64,000 nt of DNA from Paenibacillus tritici (GTDB taxonomy: Bacteria > Bacillota > Bacilli > Paenibacillales > Paenibacillaceae): NCBI RefSeq assembly GCF_013204885.1, contig NZ_JABMKX010000002.1:468033-532032 (forward strand), written 5' to 3'. A program made the translations under genes and the position numbers. The notes beneath the pieces are model-generated. The model was given only the letters and a program-made list of their open reading frames with translations, had not been told where the DNA came from and did not search any database. Positions 27,299 to 35,800 of this stretch are shown piece by piece (positions within the stretch are counted from its first letter, which is position 1; the number at the start of each line of letters is the position of its first letter).

Positions 27299-28027
27299 TT
27301 ACGCACCGTGCAGCTGATCCGCCTCGCACCGAAGCAGCTCCCGGAGAAGGGTCCGGGCAATCACCTCATGTCCCGGGGTATCCGGGTGGATGCCGTCGCC
27401 GTATCTATAGGAGGCATTCAGCGACCGCTCATGCCGGATATGCTCCAGCAGCGGTGTGCGCAGATCAATGACTCCGTCCGCCGGACACCCCCCGGACAGC
27501 AGCCAGCCTGCATAACGCTCCAGCACCTGATCATAGTCTTCATACGGCGCCAGATAGCTGAAGTCAGCTGCATCCGCCGGCTGCAGTGGACCGTTCATGG
27601 ACAAGGCATCGAACGGCGGCGGGGTCATGAGCACTACCCCTGCTCCCGCATTACGAATCTGTGTGCTGAGCGCCAGCATCCCCGCCTGATAAGCGCCGAA
27701 CCGCTTATCCGAGAACGGATGATAGATTCCGTCATTCATCCCATAACAGGCTACGGCCACATCGGGAGCGGCTGCCGCCAGTTCCCCGGCCAGCCGCTCA
27801 TGGACGCTCGGCCGCGGGCCGGGATGCGCCGCTTCGCTGAGTCCCGAGACCGTCTCGCTGGGAACTCCGGATGGAGCCAGCTCCACGGTCCACTCCGGGC
27901 GGTGTCTGCTCAGCCATTCCCGGATCAGCCGGATATATCGTCCGTCAGCCGTGATGCTGTCCCCGAGAAACAGAATCTTGGGACCTCCGGTATGGGTTAT
28001 TCCTTTATTCCTCAGTACATGCAGCAT
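27299..28027 (-). CDS. SGNH/GDSL-type hydrolase (carbohydrate esterase-like)
   Basis: A 242-residue hydrolase. Block I is ILFLGDSITADGR with the nucleophile Ser, block III GMNDGIYHPF with the oxyanion Asn, and block V DGIHPDTPGHEVIA with catalytic Asp and His. No signal peptide is seen, so it likely acts in the cytoplasm. Related enzymes remove acetyl groups from rhamnogalacturonan or xylan oligomers. That role fits the surrounding polysaccharide genes but is inferred. It ends 94 bp upstream of the YesS-like gene on the same strand. Confidence 0.9.
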   Translation of the reverse strand: MLHVLRNKGITHTGGPKILFLGDSITADGRYIRLIREWLSRHRPEWTVELAPSGVPSETVSGLSEAAHPGPRPSVHERLAGELAAAAPDVAVACYGMNDGIYHPFSDKRFGAYQAGMLALSTQIRNAGAGVVLMTPPPFDALSMNGPLQPADAADFSYLAPYEDYDQVLERYAGWLLSGGCPADGVIDLRTPLLEHIRHERSLNASYRYGDGIHPDTPGHEVIARTLLRELLRCEADQLHGA

Positions 28028-28156
28028 TCTTGTCCCTCCTCACCTTACGCAGGCCTGTGCCTGGCCCTGCCGCAGCCGGGCCGGTATACCCGCCATCTAA
28101 TGGTAGCGCCGCCTGCCCCTTTCCGCCTTGACGATCCCGACCTTCTTTAGCATAAT

Positions 28157-29029
28157 ATGGCCATGACAACCAAAATACTAGCGCGGGATATTGGCCTTGA
28201 GCCCGGTTTCACCTTCAGAATCCAGAAATGCCCGCTGACCCATGATTACTATGTCCACAGCCATGACTTCTCGGAGCTGGTCGTTATTCTGTCGGGAAAT
28301 GCCGTTCATATCATTGAGGGGAGGGAATATCCGGTTACCGCCGGCCAGGTTTTTCTAATCCACAGCAACGTTTCCCACGGCTACAAGAATGTCGACGGCA
28401 TCGAATACGTCAATGTAATGTTCCAGCCCGAGCAGCTGCTTCAGCAGTCCGAGTTAAGACTTCTGCCAGGCTTCCAGGCACTGTTCTACATTGAGCCGTT
28501 CTACCGGAAGGAGATGTACTTCAAGGGCATGCTCTCTCTTGAAGCCGGGCAGCTAAGGGAAGCTACGCGGCTGCTCGATGATATTCTGGAGGAGCATGAC
28601 CGGCAGCCGGAAGGCTACCGGCTGATGATCCGCACCTACTTCACCGCTCTGGTAGGCATGCTCTCCCGCTATTATCAGAACAGCAGCGGCCATGAGGATA
28701 ACAAGGCGCTGCGGATCGGGGAGACCGTCACCTATATCGAGGAGCATTTCCTGCAGCCGGTCACGCTGCAATCCATGGCGGACCGGGCCTATATGTCTAC
28801 CCGCCAGTTCCTGAGAGTATTCACCCGCAATTACCACACCACCCCTATGGATTATGTCATCCGCAAGCGGCTGGATTATTCCTGCACACTGCTGCGCAGC
28901 CCCGGCCTGAGCATCTCCCAGGTGGCGATGGACAGCGGCTTCCATGACCAGAATTATTACTCCCGCCAGTTCCGCAAGGTATTCAACTGCACCCCCAGCC
29001 AATACCGAGAGAGGATGCAGGGTACCTGA
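28157..29029 (+). CDS. AraC-family regulator with cupin sensor domain (RhaS/RhaR-like)
   Basis: A 290-residue regulator. The N-terminal cupin contains YYVHSHDFSELVVILSG and FLIHSNVSHGY, typical of sugar-binding AraC sensors. The C-terminal DNA-binding domain (about 185-285) contains TLQSMADRAYMSTRQFLRVF and VAMDSGFHDQNYYSRQFRKV. The layout is like RhaS/RhaR, so a free sugar is the probable ligand. Two ATGs (28157 and 28163) are possible and neither has a strong ribosome binding site. It faces a second AraC gene tail to tail with a 20-bp gap. Confidence 0.92.
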   Translation: MAMTTKILARDIGLEPGFTFRIQKCPLTHDYYVHSHDFSELVVILSGNAVHIIEGREYPVTAGQVFLIHSNVSHGYKNVDGIEYVNVMFQPEQLLQQSELRLLPGFQALFYIEPFYRKEMYFKGMLSLEAGQLREATRLLDDILEEHDRQPEGYRLMIRTYFTALVGMLSRYYQNSSGHEDNKALRIGETVTYIEEHFLQPVTLQSMADRAYMSTRQFLRVFTRNYHTTPMDYVIRKRLDYSCTLLRSPGLSISQVAMDSGFHDQNYYSRQFRKVFNCTPSQYRERMQGT

Positions 29030-29049
29030 CCGTAAGCCGGAACAGGCGC

Positions 29050-29952
29050 TTAGAGCTCCTCCCGTCCCGCTGCGCCGGCCGCCTCCTGCTGGTGCAGCCG
29101 CCGCCGGTAGGCTCCGGGCGTGATTCCGAACCGGCTGCCGAACAGGCGGGACAGATAGCTCGGGTCCGGAATCCCTACCCGTTCGGCAATCTCCGAGACC
29201 CCCAGCACTGTGCCGCCCAGTAATTTCTTGGCTTCCTCCAGACGCAGATGCAGCACATACTGCAGCGGTGTGGTGCCGATATGCTGCTTCATGCACCTCG
29301 TAATATAATCCGCCTGGAAATGCAGCTCCTCCTCAAGCCGGGCCAGATGAAACGGCTCCCTCCAATGAACATCCAGATAGGCCGCGGCAGCCCGGGCCAG
29401 CCGGACTGCCGGCTCCGGCTGGATCGTCCGTTCACATTCCGCCTGCAGTCCCGCCAGCAGCCCGGCCAGCAGCAGATGCAGCCGCAGCGCGTTCCCTGCG
29501 CTGAGCCGGCTATGAATCTCGTTCATCTCCCGCAAGATCGGCTCCAGCCTCTCTACATCGACCGCAGCGAACTTCGGCAGGTACAGCCGCTGCCGGACAG
29601 GCTCCTCGTCCTCCACCGTTCCCTTGGACAGCAGGGAAGACCAGGGAATATCCCCGCGCCGGATATAGGCCGGCTTAGATTCATGGATGAAGTGGACCCA
29701 GAAGATCTCCGTATCCTCCTCGCAGGCACGGTAGCCGTCATGCGGCCGTCCCGCCTCCAGCACCAGCAGCATTCCCGGACCCACTGCATACTCCTTGCCC
29801 TCTTCTGTCATATAGAGCGTTCCCCGCTTGACCAGCAGCAGATCATATACCCCGAACGTGCGGGCGAAATGCCGGTCCCCCGCCGACCAGACGGCATGTC
29901 CCACCGTGACGAACTGCGGCAGCGGCGGAATGGCAAATTCCAGGCACAGCAT
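29050..29952 (-). CDS. AraC-family regulator with cupin sensor domain
   Basis: A 300-residue regulator. The N-terminal part (LLVKRGTLYMTEEGKEYAVG, GRPHDGY) is an AraC-binding cupin. The C-terminal domain (about 190-290) shows FHLARLEEELHFQADYITRC and EIAERVGIPDPSYLSRLFGS. AGGAGGAGGGG lies before the ATG. It is divergent from the GHL6/GH151-like hydrolase at 30087, the most likely target. Confidence 0.92.
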   Translation of the reverse strand: MLCLEFAIPPLPQFVTVGHAVWSAGDRHFARTFGVYDLLLVKRGTLYMTEEGKEYAVGPGMLLVLEAGRPHDGYRACEEDTEIFWVHFIHESKPAYIRRGDIPWSSLLSKGTVEDEEPVRQRLYLPKFAAVDVERLEPILREMNEIHSRLSAGNALRLHLLLAGLLAGLQAECERTIQPEPAVRLARAAAAYLDVHWREPFHLARLEEELHFQADYITRCMKQHIGTTPLQYVLHLRLEEAKKLLGGTVLGVSEIAERVGIPDPSYLSRLFGSRFGITPGAYRRRLHQQEAAGAAGREEL

Positions 29953-30086
29953 GATATCCCCTCCTCCTGTCTTAAGTCGGTTTTGTGCTAGTTAAGGTCT
30001 ATATTATCACTGGCTGCTGCGGCAATAAAGAGGTACATTGACTGGGAATCCGCTTTTCATTCCATTCCATAAGGGGCTGTGTATCC

Positions 30087-32072
30087 ATGCGTTTTCGTCA
30101 GGTTCACCTTGATTTCCATACTTCAGAAGCCATTCCCGGCATTGGCCGTGAATTCTCCAAAGCCCAGTTTCAGTCCATGCTGCGCACAGGTCATGTAGAC
30201 TCTGTCACGGTATTCTCCAAATGTCATCACGGCTGGGCCTATCATCCCAGTGAAGCCAATGAGATACACCCTCAGCTGACCTTTGACCTGCTGGGCGAGA
30301 TGATAGCGGCAGCCCATGAGATCGGCGTCCGCACACCGGTGTATCTGTCGGCGGGCCTTGACGAGAAGCTGGCCCGCCTTCACCCCGAGTGGCTGATCCG
30401 CGATGCCGAAGACCGCACGCGCTGGGTGAAGGACTTTATGACACCGGGGTACCATGAGTTCTGCATGAACACGCCGTACCTGGACCTGTTGCTGGCGCAG
30501 ATTCATGAAGCCGTCTCCCGGTACGAGGCCGACGGCATCTTCCTTGATATCGTCGGCGTCCGTAAATGCCGCTGCCAGTACTGCGTTACCGCCCTGCGGG
30601 CAGCGGGCCGGGACCCCCGGGATGAAGCAGCGGTTGTGGCTCTGGGCGAACAGACCTATCTGCACTATGCCCGCCGTGTGCGCGAGACCATTGATGCCGT
30701 GAAGCCCGGTCTTCCGGTCTACCATAACAACGGTCATCAGCAGCGCGGACGCCGCGACCTTGTCCAGGTCAACAGCCATCTGGAGCTGGAGTCCCTGCCC
30801 ACCGGAGGCTGGGGTTATGATCATTTCCCGCTGTCGGCACGGTATGCCCAGACGCTGGGAATGGAGTTCCTCGGCATGACCGGCAAATTCCATACCTCCT
30901 GGGGGGAATTCGGCGGGTATAAGCATCCGAACGCCCTGCGGTTCGAGACTGCGCTCAGCCTCGCCCATGGAGCCAGATGCTCCATCGGTGACCAGCTTCA
31001 CCCCTCCGGCCTGATGGATGAGGCGACCTACGCCCTGATCGGCGCCGCCTACAGCGAGGTGGAGGCGAAGGAGGAATGGTGCGGCGGGGTAACCTCCGTT
31101 GCTGATATTGCCGTCTTGTCGCTGGAGGCTGCGCGCGAGGCCTGTCCCGGCGGGCAGGCGCGCCGGGGGGAGCCTAACTTGGCCGACGCCGGGGCAGTGC
31201 GCATATTGACAGAAGGACATTACCTGTATGATATCGTAGATACCTTCAGCGACTTCACCGCGTACAAGGTGTTAATTCTGCCGGATGAGGTAGCCGTATG
31301 GCCGGAGCTGGCCGAGGCTATAGAGCGCTTCACCGCCGGCGGCGGCAAGGTACTGGCTACCGGACGCTCCGGATTGAATCCGGCAGGCGATGCTTTTGCG
31401 CTGGACCTGGGGGTGACCTGGCTGGGTACCAATCCGTACCGTCCAGCTTACTTCAAGCCCTATTTCACTCCCGGCGACCTCTTGCCCGCCTCCTATGTCA
31501 TGTACAGCGAAGGCCAGCTTGTAGAACTCTTGGAAGGACAATCGTTGGGCCATCTGGAGAATCCTTATTTCAACCGCGACGTCTTCACCTTCTGCTCGCA
31601 CCAGCATACGCCGGGTGCCCGGGAGGACAACGGGCCGGGGATGGTGGAGAGCAGCAGCGGGATCTATATCGCCTGGGATGTATTCAGCGAGTATGCAGAG
31701 GCAGGTCATCTCATCCTGAAGGAGCTGGTCCTTCATGCCCTGGAGCGGCTGCTTCCGCTCCCTTCGCTGCGCACCAACCTGCCGGCCCGGGGCATAACGA
31801 CCCTGCAGTACCAGCAGGCGGAGCAGCGTTATGTGCACCATCTGCTCTATGCCGCTCCTGCACTCAAAGGACGGATCGAAGTCATCGAGGACATTGTGCC
31901 GCTGCGGGATATATCCGTCAGCCTGCGACTTCCGTCTCCAGCTCCCGTCCACCGGGTCTACCTGGCCCCGTCGATGACAGAGCTGCCGTTCACAGCCGGC
32001 CAGCAGGGTGAACTTACCTACACCATTCCTTACCTGGAGAATCACCAGATGGCAGTGATTGAGCTGGCTTAA
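30087..32072 (+). CDS. GHL6-type glycoside hydrolase, GH151 alpha-L-fucosidase-like
   Basis: A 661-residue enzyme without a signal peptide. The first 340 residues form a TIM barrel of the type called hypothetical glycosyl hydrolase 6 (FRQVHLDFHTSEAIPGIGRE, SVTVFSKCHHGWAYHPS, DGIFLDIVG). A GH42-like middle/trimerisation domain follows (about 380-560, with YKVLILPDEVAVWPELAEAI and GGKVLATGRSG). This order is found in GH151, which includes a Paenibacillus alpha-L-fucosidase. The fucosidase activity is inferred from my memory of the family. It is probably regulated by the divergent AraC gene. Confidence 0.82.
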   Translation: MRFRQVHLDFHTSEAIPGIGREFSKAQFQSMLRTGHVDSVTVFSKCHHGWAYHPSEANEIHPQLTFDLLGEMIAAAHEIGVRTPVYLSAGLDEKLARLHPEWLIRDAEDRTRWVKDFMTPGYHEFCMNTPYLDLLLAQIHEAVSRYEADGIFLDIVGVRKCRCQYCVTALRAAGRDPRDEAAVVALGEQTYLHYARRVRETIDAVKPGLPVYHNNGHQQRGRRDLVQVNSHLELESLPTGGWGYDHFPLSARYAQTLGMEFLGMTGKFHTSWGEFGGYKHPNALRFETALSLAHGARCSIGDQLHPSGLMDEATYALIGAAYSEVEAKEEWCGGVTSVADIAVLSLEAAREACPGGQARRGEPNLADAGAVRILTEGHYLYDIVDTFSDFTAYKVLILPDEVAVWPELAEAIERFTAGGGKVLATGRSGLNPAGDAFALDLGVTWLGTNPYRPAYFKPYFTPGDLLPASYVMYSEGQLVELLEGQSLGHLENPYFNRDVFTFCSHQHTPGAREDNGPGMVESSSGIYIAWDVFSEYAEAGHLILKELVLHALERLLPLPSLRTNLPARGITTLQYQQAEQRYVHHLLYAAPALKGRIEVIEDIVPLRDISVSLRLPSPAPVHRVYLAPSMTELPFTAGQQGELTYTIPYLENHQMAVIELA

Positions 32073-32109
32073 GGGCAAGTCCGCCTTAATTACGGAGTGT
32101 TTGCGCTAT

Positions 32110-32170
32110 ACAGGCAGGTCATCCCCTTGCTTCCGGCATGGGGGCGGCCTGTCTGTTTAGGGTTGTTTTT
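32110..32170 (+). terminator. Probable terminator after the GHL6 hydrolase
   Basis: ACAGGC (32110-32115) and GCCTGT (32147-32152), with inner CCCC/GGGG pairs, form a bulged hairpin followed by GTTTAGGGTTGTTTTTTG. It lies 38 bp after the stop. Confidence 0.5.
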
Positions 32171-32276
32171 TGCATACATTCGGGCCAATCGTCCTCGTAG
32201 TGGCTATTGTATTCGGCTTTCTGTGAAAATACTTCTGGCACAACCTGCGCTAAACGCACGGCCTATGTGGCACCTC

Positions 32277-32510
32277 CAGTCCAATTGTGTTCGGTTTTCC
32301 GATTACATTCGGCCTACGCGGCGCTCCCAGTCCAATTGTGTTCGGTTTTCCGATTACATTCGGCCTACGCAGCGCTCACAGTCCAATTGTGTTCGGTTTT
32401 CCGATTACATTCGGCCTACGCGGTGCGCCCAGTCCAATTGTGTTCGGTTTTCCGATTACATTCGGCCTACGTGGCGCTCCCAATCCAATTGTATTCGGTT
32501 TTCCGTTAAA
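32277..32510. repeat. 51-bp tandem repeat, about 4.6 copies
   Basis: The unit starts CAGTCCAATTGTGTTCGGTT, continues TTCCGATTACATTCGGCCTA and ends CGCGGCGCTCC. Copies begin at 32277, 32328, 32379, 32430 and 32481, the last partial; they differ mainly in the final ten bases. A more diverged relative (TTGTATTCGGCTTTC) lies near 32206. Because 51 is a multiple of three and the unit has no stop in any plus frame, all three frames stay open for 300 or more bases. None of these frames has a good ribosome binding site, so the array is called non-coding. Confidence 0.9.
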
Positions 32511-32747
32511 ATTTGTTAAATAGATGAACAGACGACGTTCTGTTTTTAGGCGCGCTGCTCATTTTCATGCTGGAGTTGTGGCTTGAGAGACAAAATAACA
32601 TAAGAAACCTAAAAAAAATGAAAGACCCACCAATTTCCGTTCCTGACTCCTCTTCCGCAGGGATAATCGCTCAAAATATCGTAAAACATGATGCGGAAAA
32701 ACGGTTCCGCTTTTATTTTATAATGAATGCGTAGCGCTACAACAAAA

Positions 32748-32761
32748 AGTAAGCGGTTTCA
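32748..32761. promoter_or_regulatory. Candidate cre site upstream of the surface GH43 gene
   Basis: AGTAAGCGGTTTCA agrees with the CcpA consensus TGAAAGCGCTTTCA at 11 of 14 positions. It lies 58 bp before the GH43 start and after a TATAAT (32719-32724), where CcpA binding would block transcription. The rest of 32520-32740 shows nothing else I can name. Confidence 0.5.
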
Positions 32762-32818
32762 ATAAAGGCGGTCCAGAGCTGTAGAACAACAAAAATTGAG
32801 TATCCGAAGGAGAGAACT

Positions 32819-35800
32819 ATGAGGAAAAAAAGGTTCTTGATGCTGCCCTTGGCTTTTCTGCTGTCATTCATGCTGGCAGGCGTCTCCAGTGCAGAGGTAA
32901 CCTCCAATTATGTGAACCCGCTAATGGGAGGTGCGGACCCTACCATTGCCAGGGCAGCGGACGGTTATTATTATTCAGCCTTTTCAGGCGATAACAACAT
33001 CACGCTTAAGAGGCATGAGACCATTCTCGGAGTATCCACAGCCAAGAGCAAGATTGTCTGGAAAAAGCCGGATAACTTCGGATTCGTATGGGGTCCCTAC
33101 ATCTATCGTCTGGAAGGCAAGTGGTATCTGTATTTCTCCTCCGGCCCGGAGGAGAGCTTCGGCTATGGCCATCCCAGCTCTTATGTCCTGGAGAATGCTT
33201 CTCCCGATCCTTTTGAAGGCACTTGGGAGCTTAAGGGTGAATCTGCCAACGAAGACAAGGACGGACAGGTGACGGTCAAGAAGGGGCTGCTGAACACGCA
33301 GGGCTTCGGTTTGGCTTGCGGGGTGGTCTCCATCCAGGGGCAAACCTACTTCACCTACACCAAATACTACTATTACCCCGACCCGAAGGATCCTTCCAAG
33401 ACGAAATTCGACGAGAGTCCGACCATCGTCAAAATGAAAAACCCGTGGACCCTGGAAGGCCCGGAGGGCGTGGTCGCAAGGCCCCAATATGACTGGGAGA
33501 AGCAGCACGACAATATCAATGAGGGTGCGGCAGTCGTGGAACGGAACGGTAAAACCTATTTCGCCTATTCCGCCAGCAGCTTCATGAACGATAACTATTC
33601 TGTAGGGGTATCCGTGGCCAACGCCGGCGCTGATGTGATGCAGGCAGAGTCCTGGGTGAAGCATCCTGAGCCGGTGATGAAAAGGTCGGATGAGAACAGC
33701 TCCTATGGACCGGGATCTCCCCTGTTCCTGAAGTCCGAGGACGACACCGAGGACTGGATTATGTATCACGGCATTCCAACCCATGGACAAGGCGGCGGGA
33801 ACCGGGGAATAAGGGCCCAGCGTATTCACTGGGATGATCAGGATTTCATCAACCTTGGCATCCCTTCCAATCCCGGTACCGTTCTGAACAGACCCTCCGG
33901 CGAGGAGAAAAGTGAAATCTATGAAGCCGAGGAGGCCAGCCAGTCGGGAGTCTCCAGAGTCGTCGGCAAAAGCGGTTACGCTTCCGGCGGCCTGTATGAG
34001 AAATTCAGCAACAGCAGCGACAATAACTATGTAGAGTTTACTGTGAACACCAACGCCCAAGGGACCTACTCTCTGGATTTCCGGTACAATAACAACACGC
34101 CAAGCGCTGTTAATATGAAATTAAAAGTTAACGGGGAGGCAGCCCGGGATCTCTCTTTTGCCTCCAATGCAGGCTTTGACGCCAACTTCAATATTCAGTC
34201 CGTTCATAATATGAAGCTGAATGCCGGAAGCAACAAGATCCGCCTGTCCGGCAAAAGCAATCTGGCTCTGGATGCCCTGATTATCAAAAGAAGCAGCCTC
34301 TATGAGGCCGAGGATGCCGTACTGTCGGGGAACGCCAAGGTAGACAGAGACCATGCCGGATATAGCGGAACCGGATTTGCCGGCGGCTTATGGGTTACAG
34401 GTTCTGCGGTCACCTTCAAGGTCAATGCCGCCGCTGCAGGCAGTTACTCGGTGAATCTGGGCTACGGCTTAGGATTTAACGATGACCGGACCCTGAGTAT
34501 GTATGTGAACGGACACAAGATGAAGCGGGCCGATTTCTTCAACCTGGGCAACTGGGACCGCTGGGCCGACCGTTATGACAATGTTTTCCTCAAAGAAGGG
34601 GAAAATACGATCATGTATAAATATGACGCGGGTGACACCGGCAATGTCAATCTGGACTATATCACAGTTACCGAAGCAACCACCTGGCATTATGGAGCGG
34701 AAGATGCGAAGCTGACCGGTGCGGCTGACACCTCAGTTGTGTACGCCAAAGACGGCAACATGGGAACCGGTTATGTAACCGGACTATCCAGCGCGAACTC
34801 CTCCGTCGAATTTGCTGTAAATGTGGAGAACGCGGCGTCCTATGATGTGAAATTAAGATATGCAAAAGCCGAAGCGGGTAAAACCCTGGCCCTCTACTTA
34901 AACGGCACCCGGATCAAGAACATCACCCTCCCGGCCACCGGCGGAGCTGCGGTCTGGAAAGAGCAGCTGGAGACGCTAAGCCTGAAAGAGGGAACCAACC
35001 ATATCACTTACAAGAACGAGACCGACCATTCCGGCATCCTCCTTATCGACAGTATTCATCTGAACAAACGCACCCCCTGGAGATATCAGGCCGAAGATGC
35101 AGCCCGAACAGGCAGTTTGCAGATTGGCAGAGACCATCTCTGGTATGAAGGCAACGGATTCGTCGGCGGCTTTGAGCAAAAAGGGGACGCGCTACGCTTC
35201 CAGGTCAACGTGCCCAATACAGCAGCTTATACCTCCACCCTGCGGTATTCCGGCGCACAGAGCTCCAATATCACAATGTCCATGTACGTTAACGGACAGC
35301 GGATCAAGCAAGTCTCCCTGCCGCCTACAGCCAATTGGGAGATGTGGGCGAACAGCACAGAGTCCGTGAACCTTAACGCCGGAAACAATATTATTGAATT
35401 CATCCGCGAACAAGGCGACACGGGAAGATTCAATATCGACAGTCTCACCATTGATAAGACCAGCGGCGGATTCATGAGCTCCATTGCCAAGAAGATCATC
35501 CCCGAAAAGATGGTCAAAATCCAGCCGAAGCATAGCGGAAAATCACTCGATGTGGACCGGGTTTCCAGTGATCCGCTGGCAGTCATCAACCAGTGGGCTA
35601 ATGGCGACGGCAATAATCAGCTGTGGAGGTTCCTGGACCTCGGCACAGGTTATTACCAGATTCAGTCGGTGCACAGCGGGCATGTCCTTGACCTGCTTCC
35701 CGGTTCAGCCATACAGCAGCTCTGTCAGAATACCCAAGCCTCCGGGGCCATACCGGATACCCAGCAGTGGAAGCTGGTCAAAGACGGCGACTACTACAAA

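Noticed and set aside
32277..32510. CRISPR array
   Set aside because: Copies are directly adjacent with no unique spacers, the unit is 51 bp, and no cas gene is in the window.
32097..32523. Three overlapping plus-strand frames over the 51-bp array as repeat proteins
   Set aside because: No convincing start site or conserved non-repeat part; best explained by a stop-free repeat unit. Kept as a finding, not as a gene.
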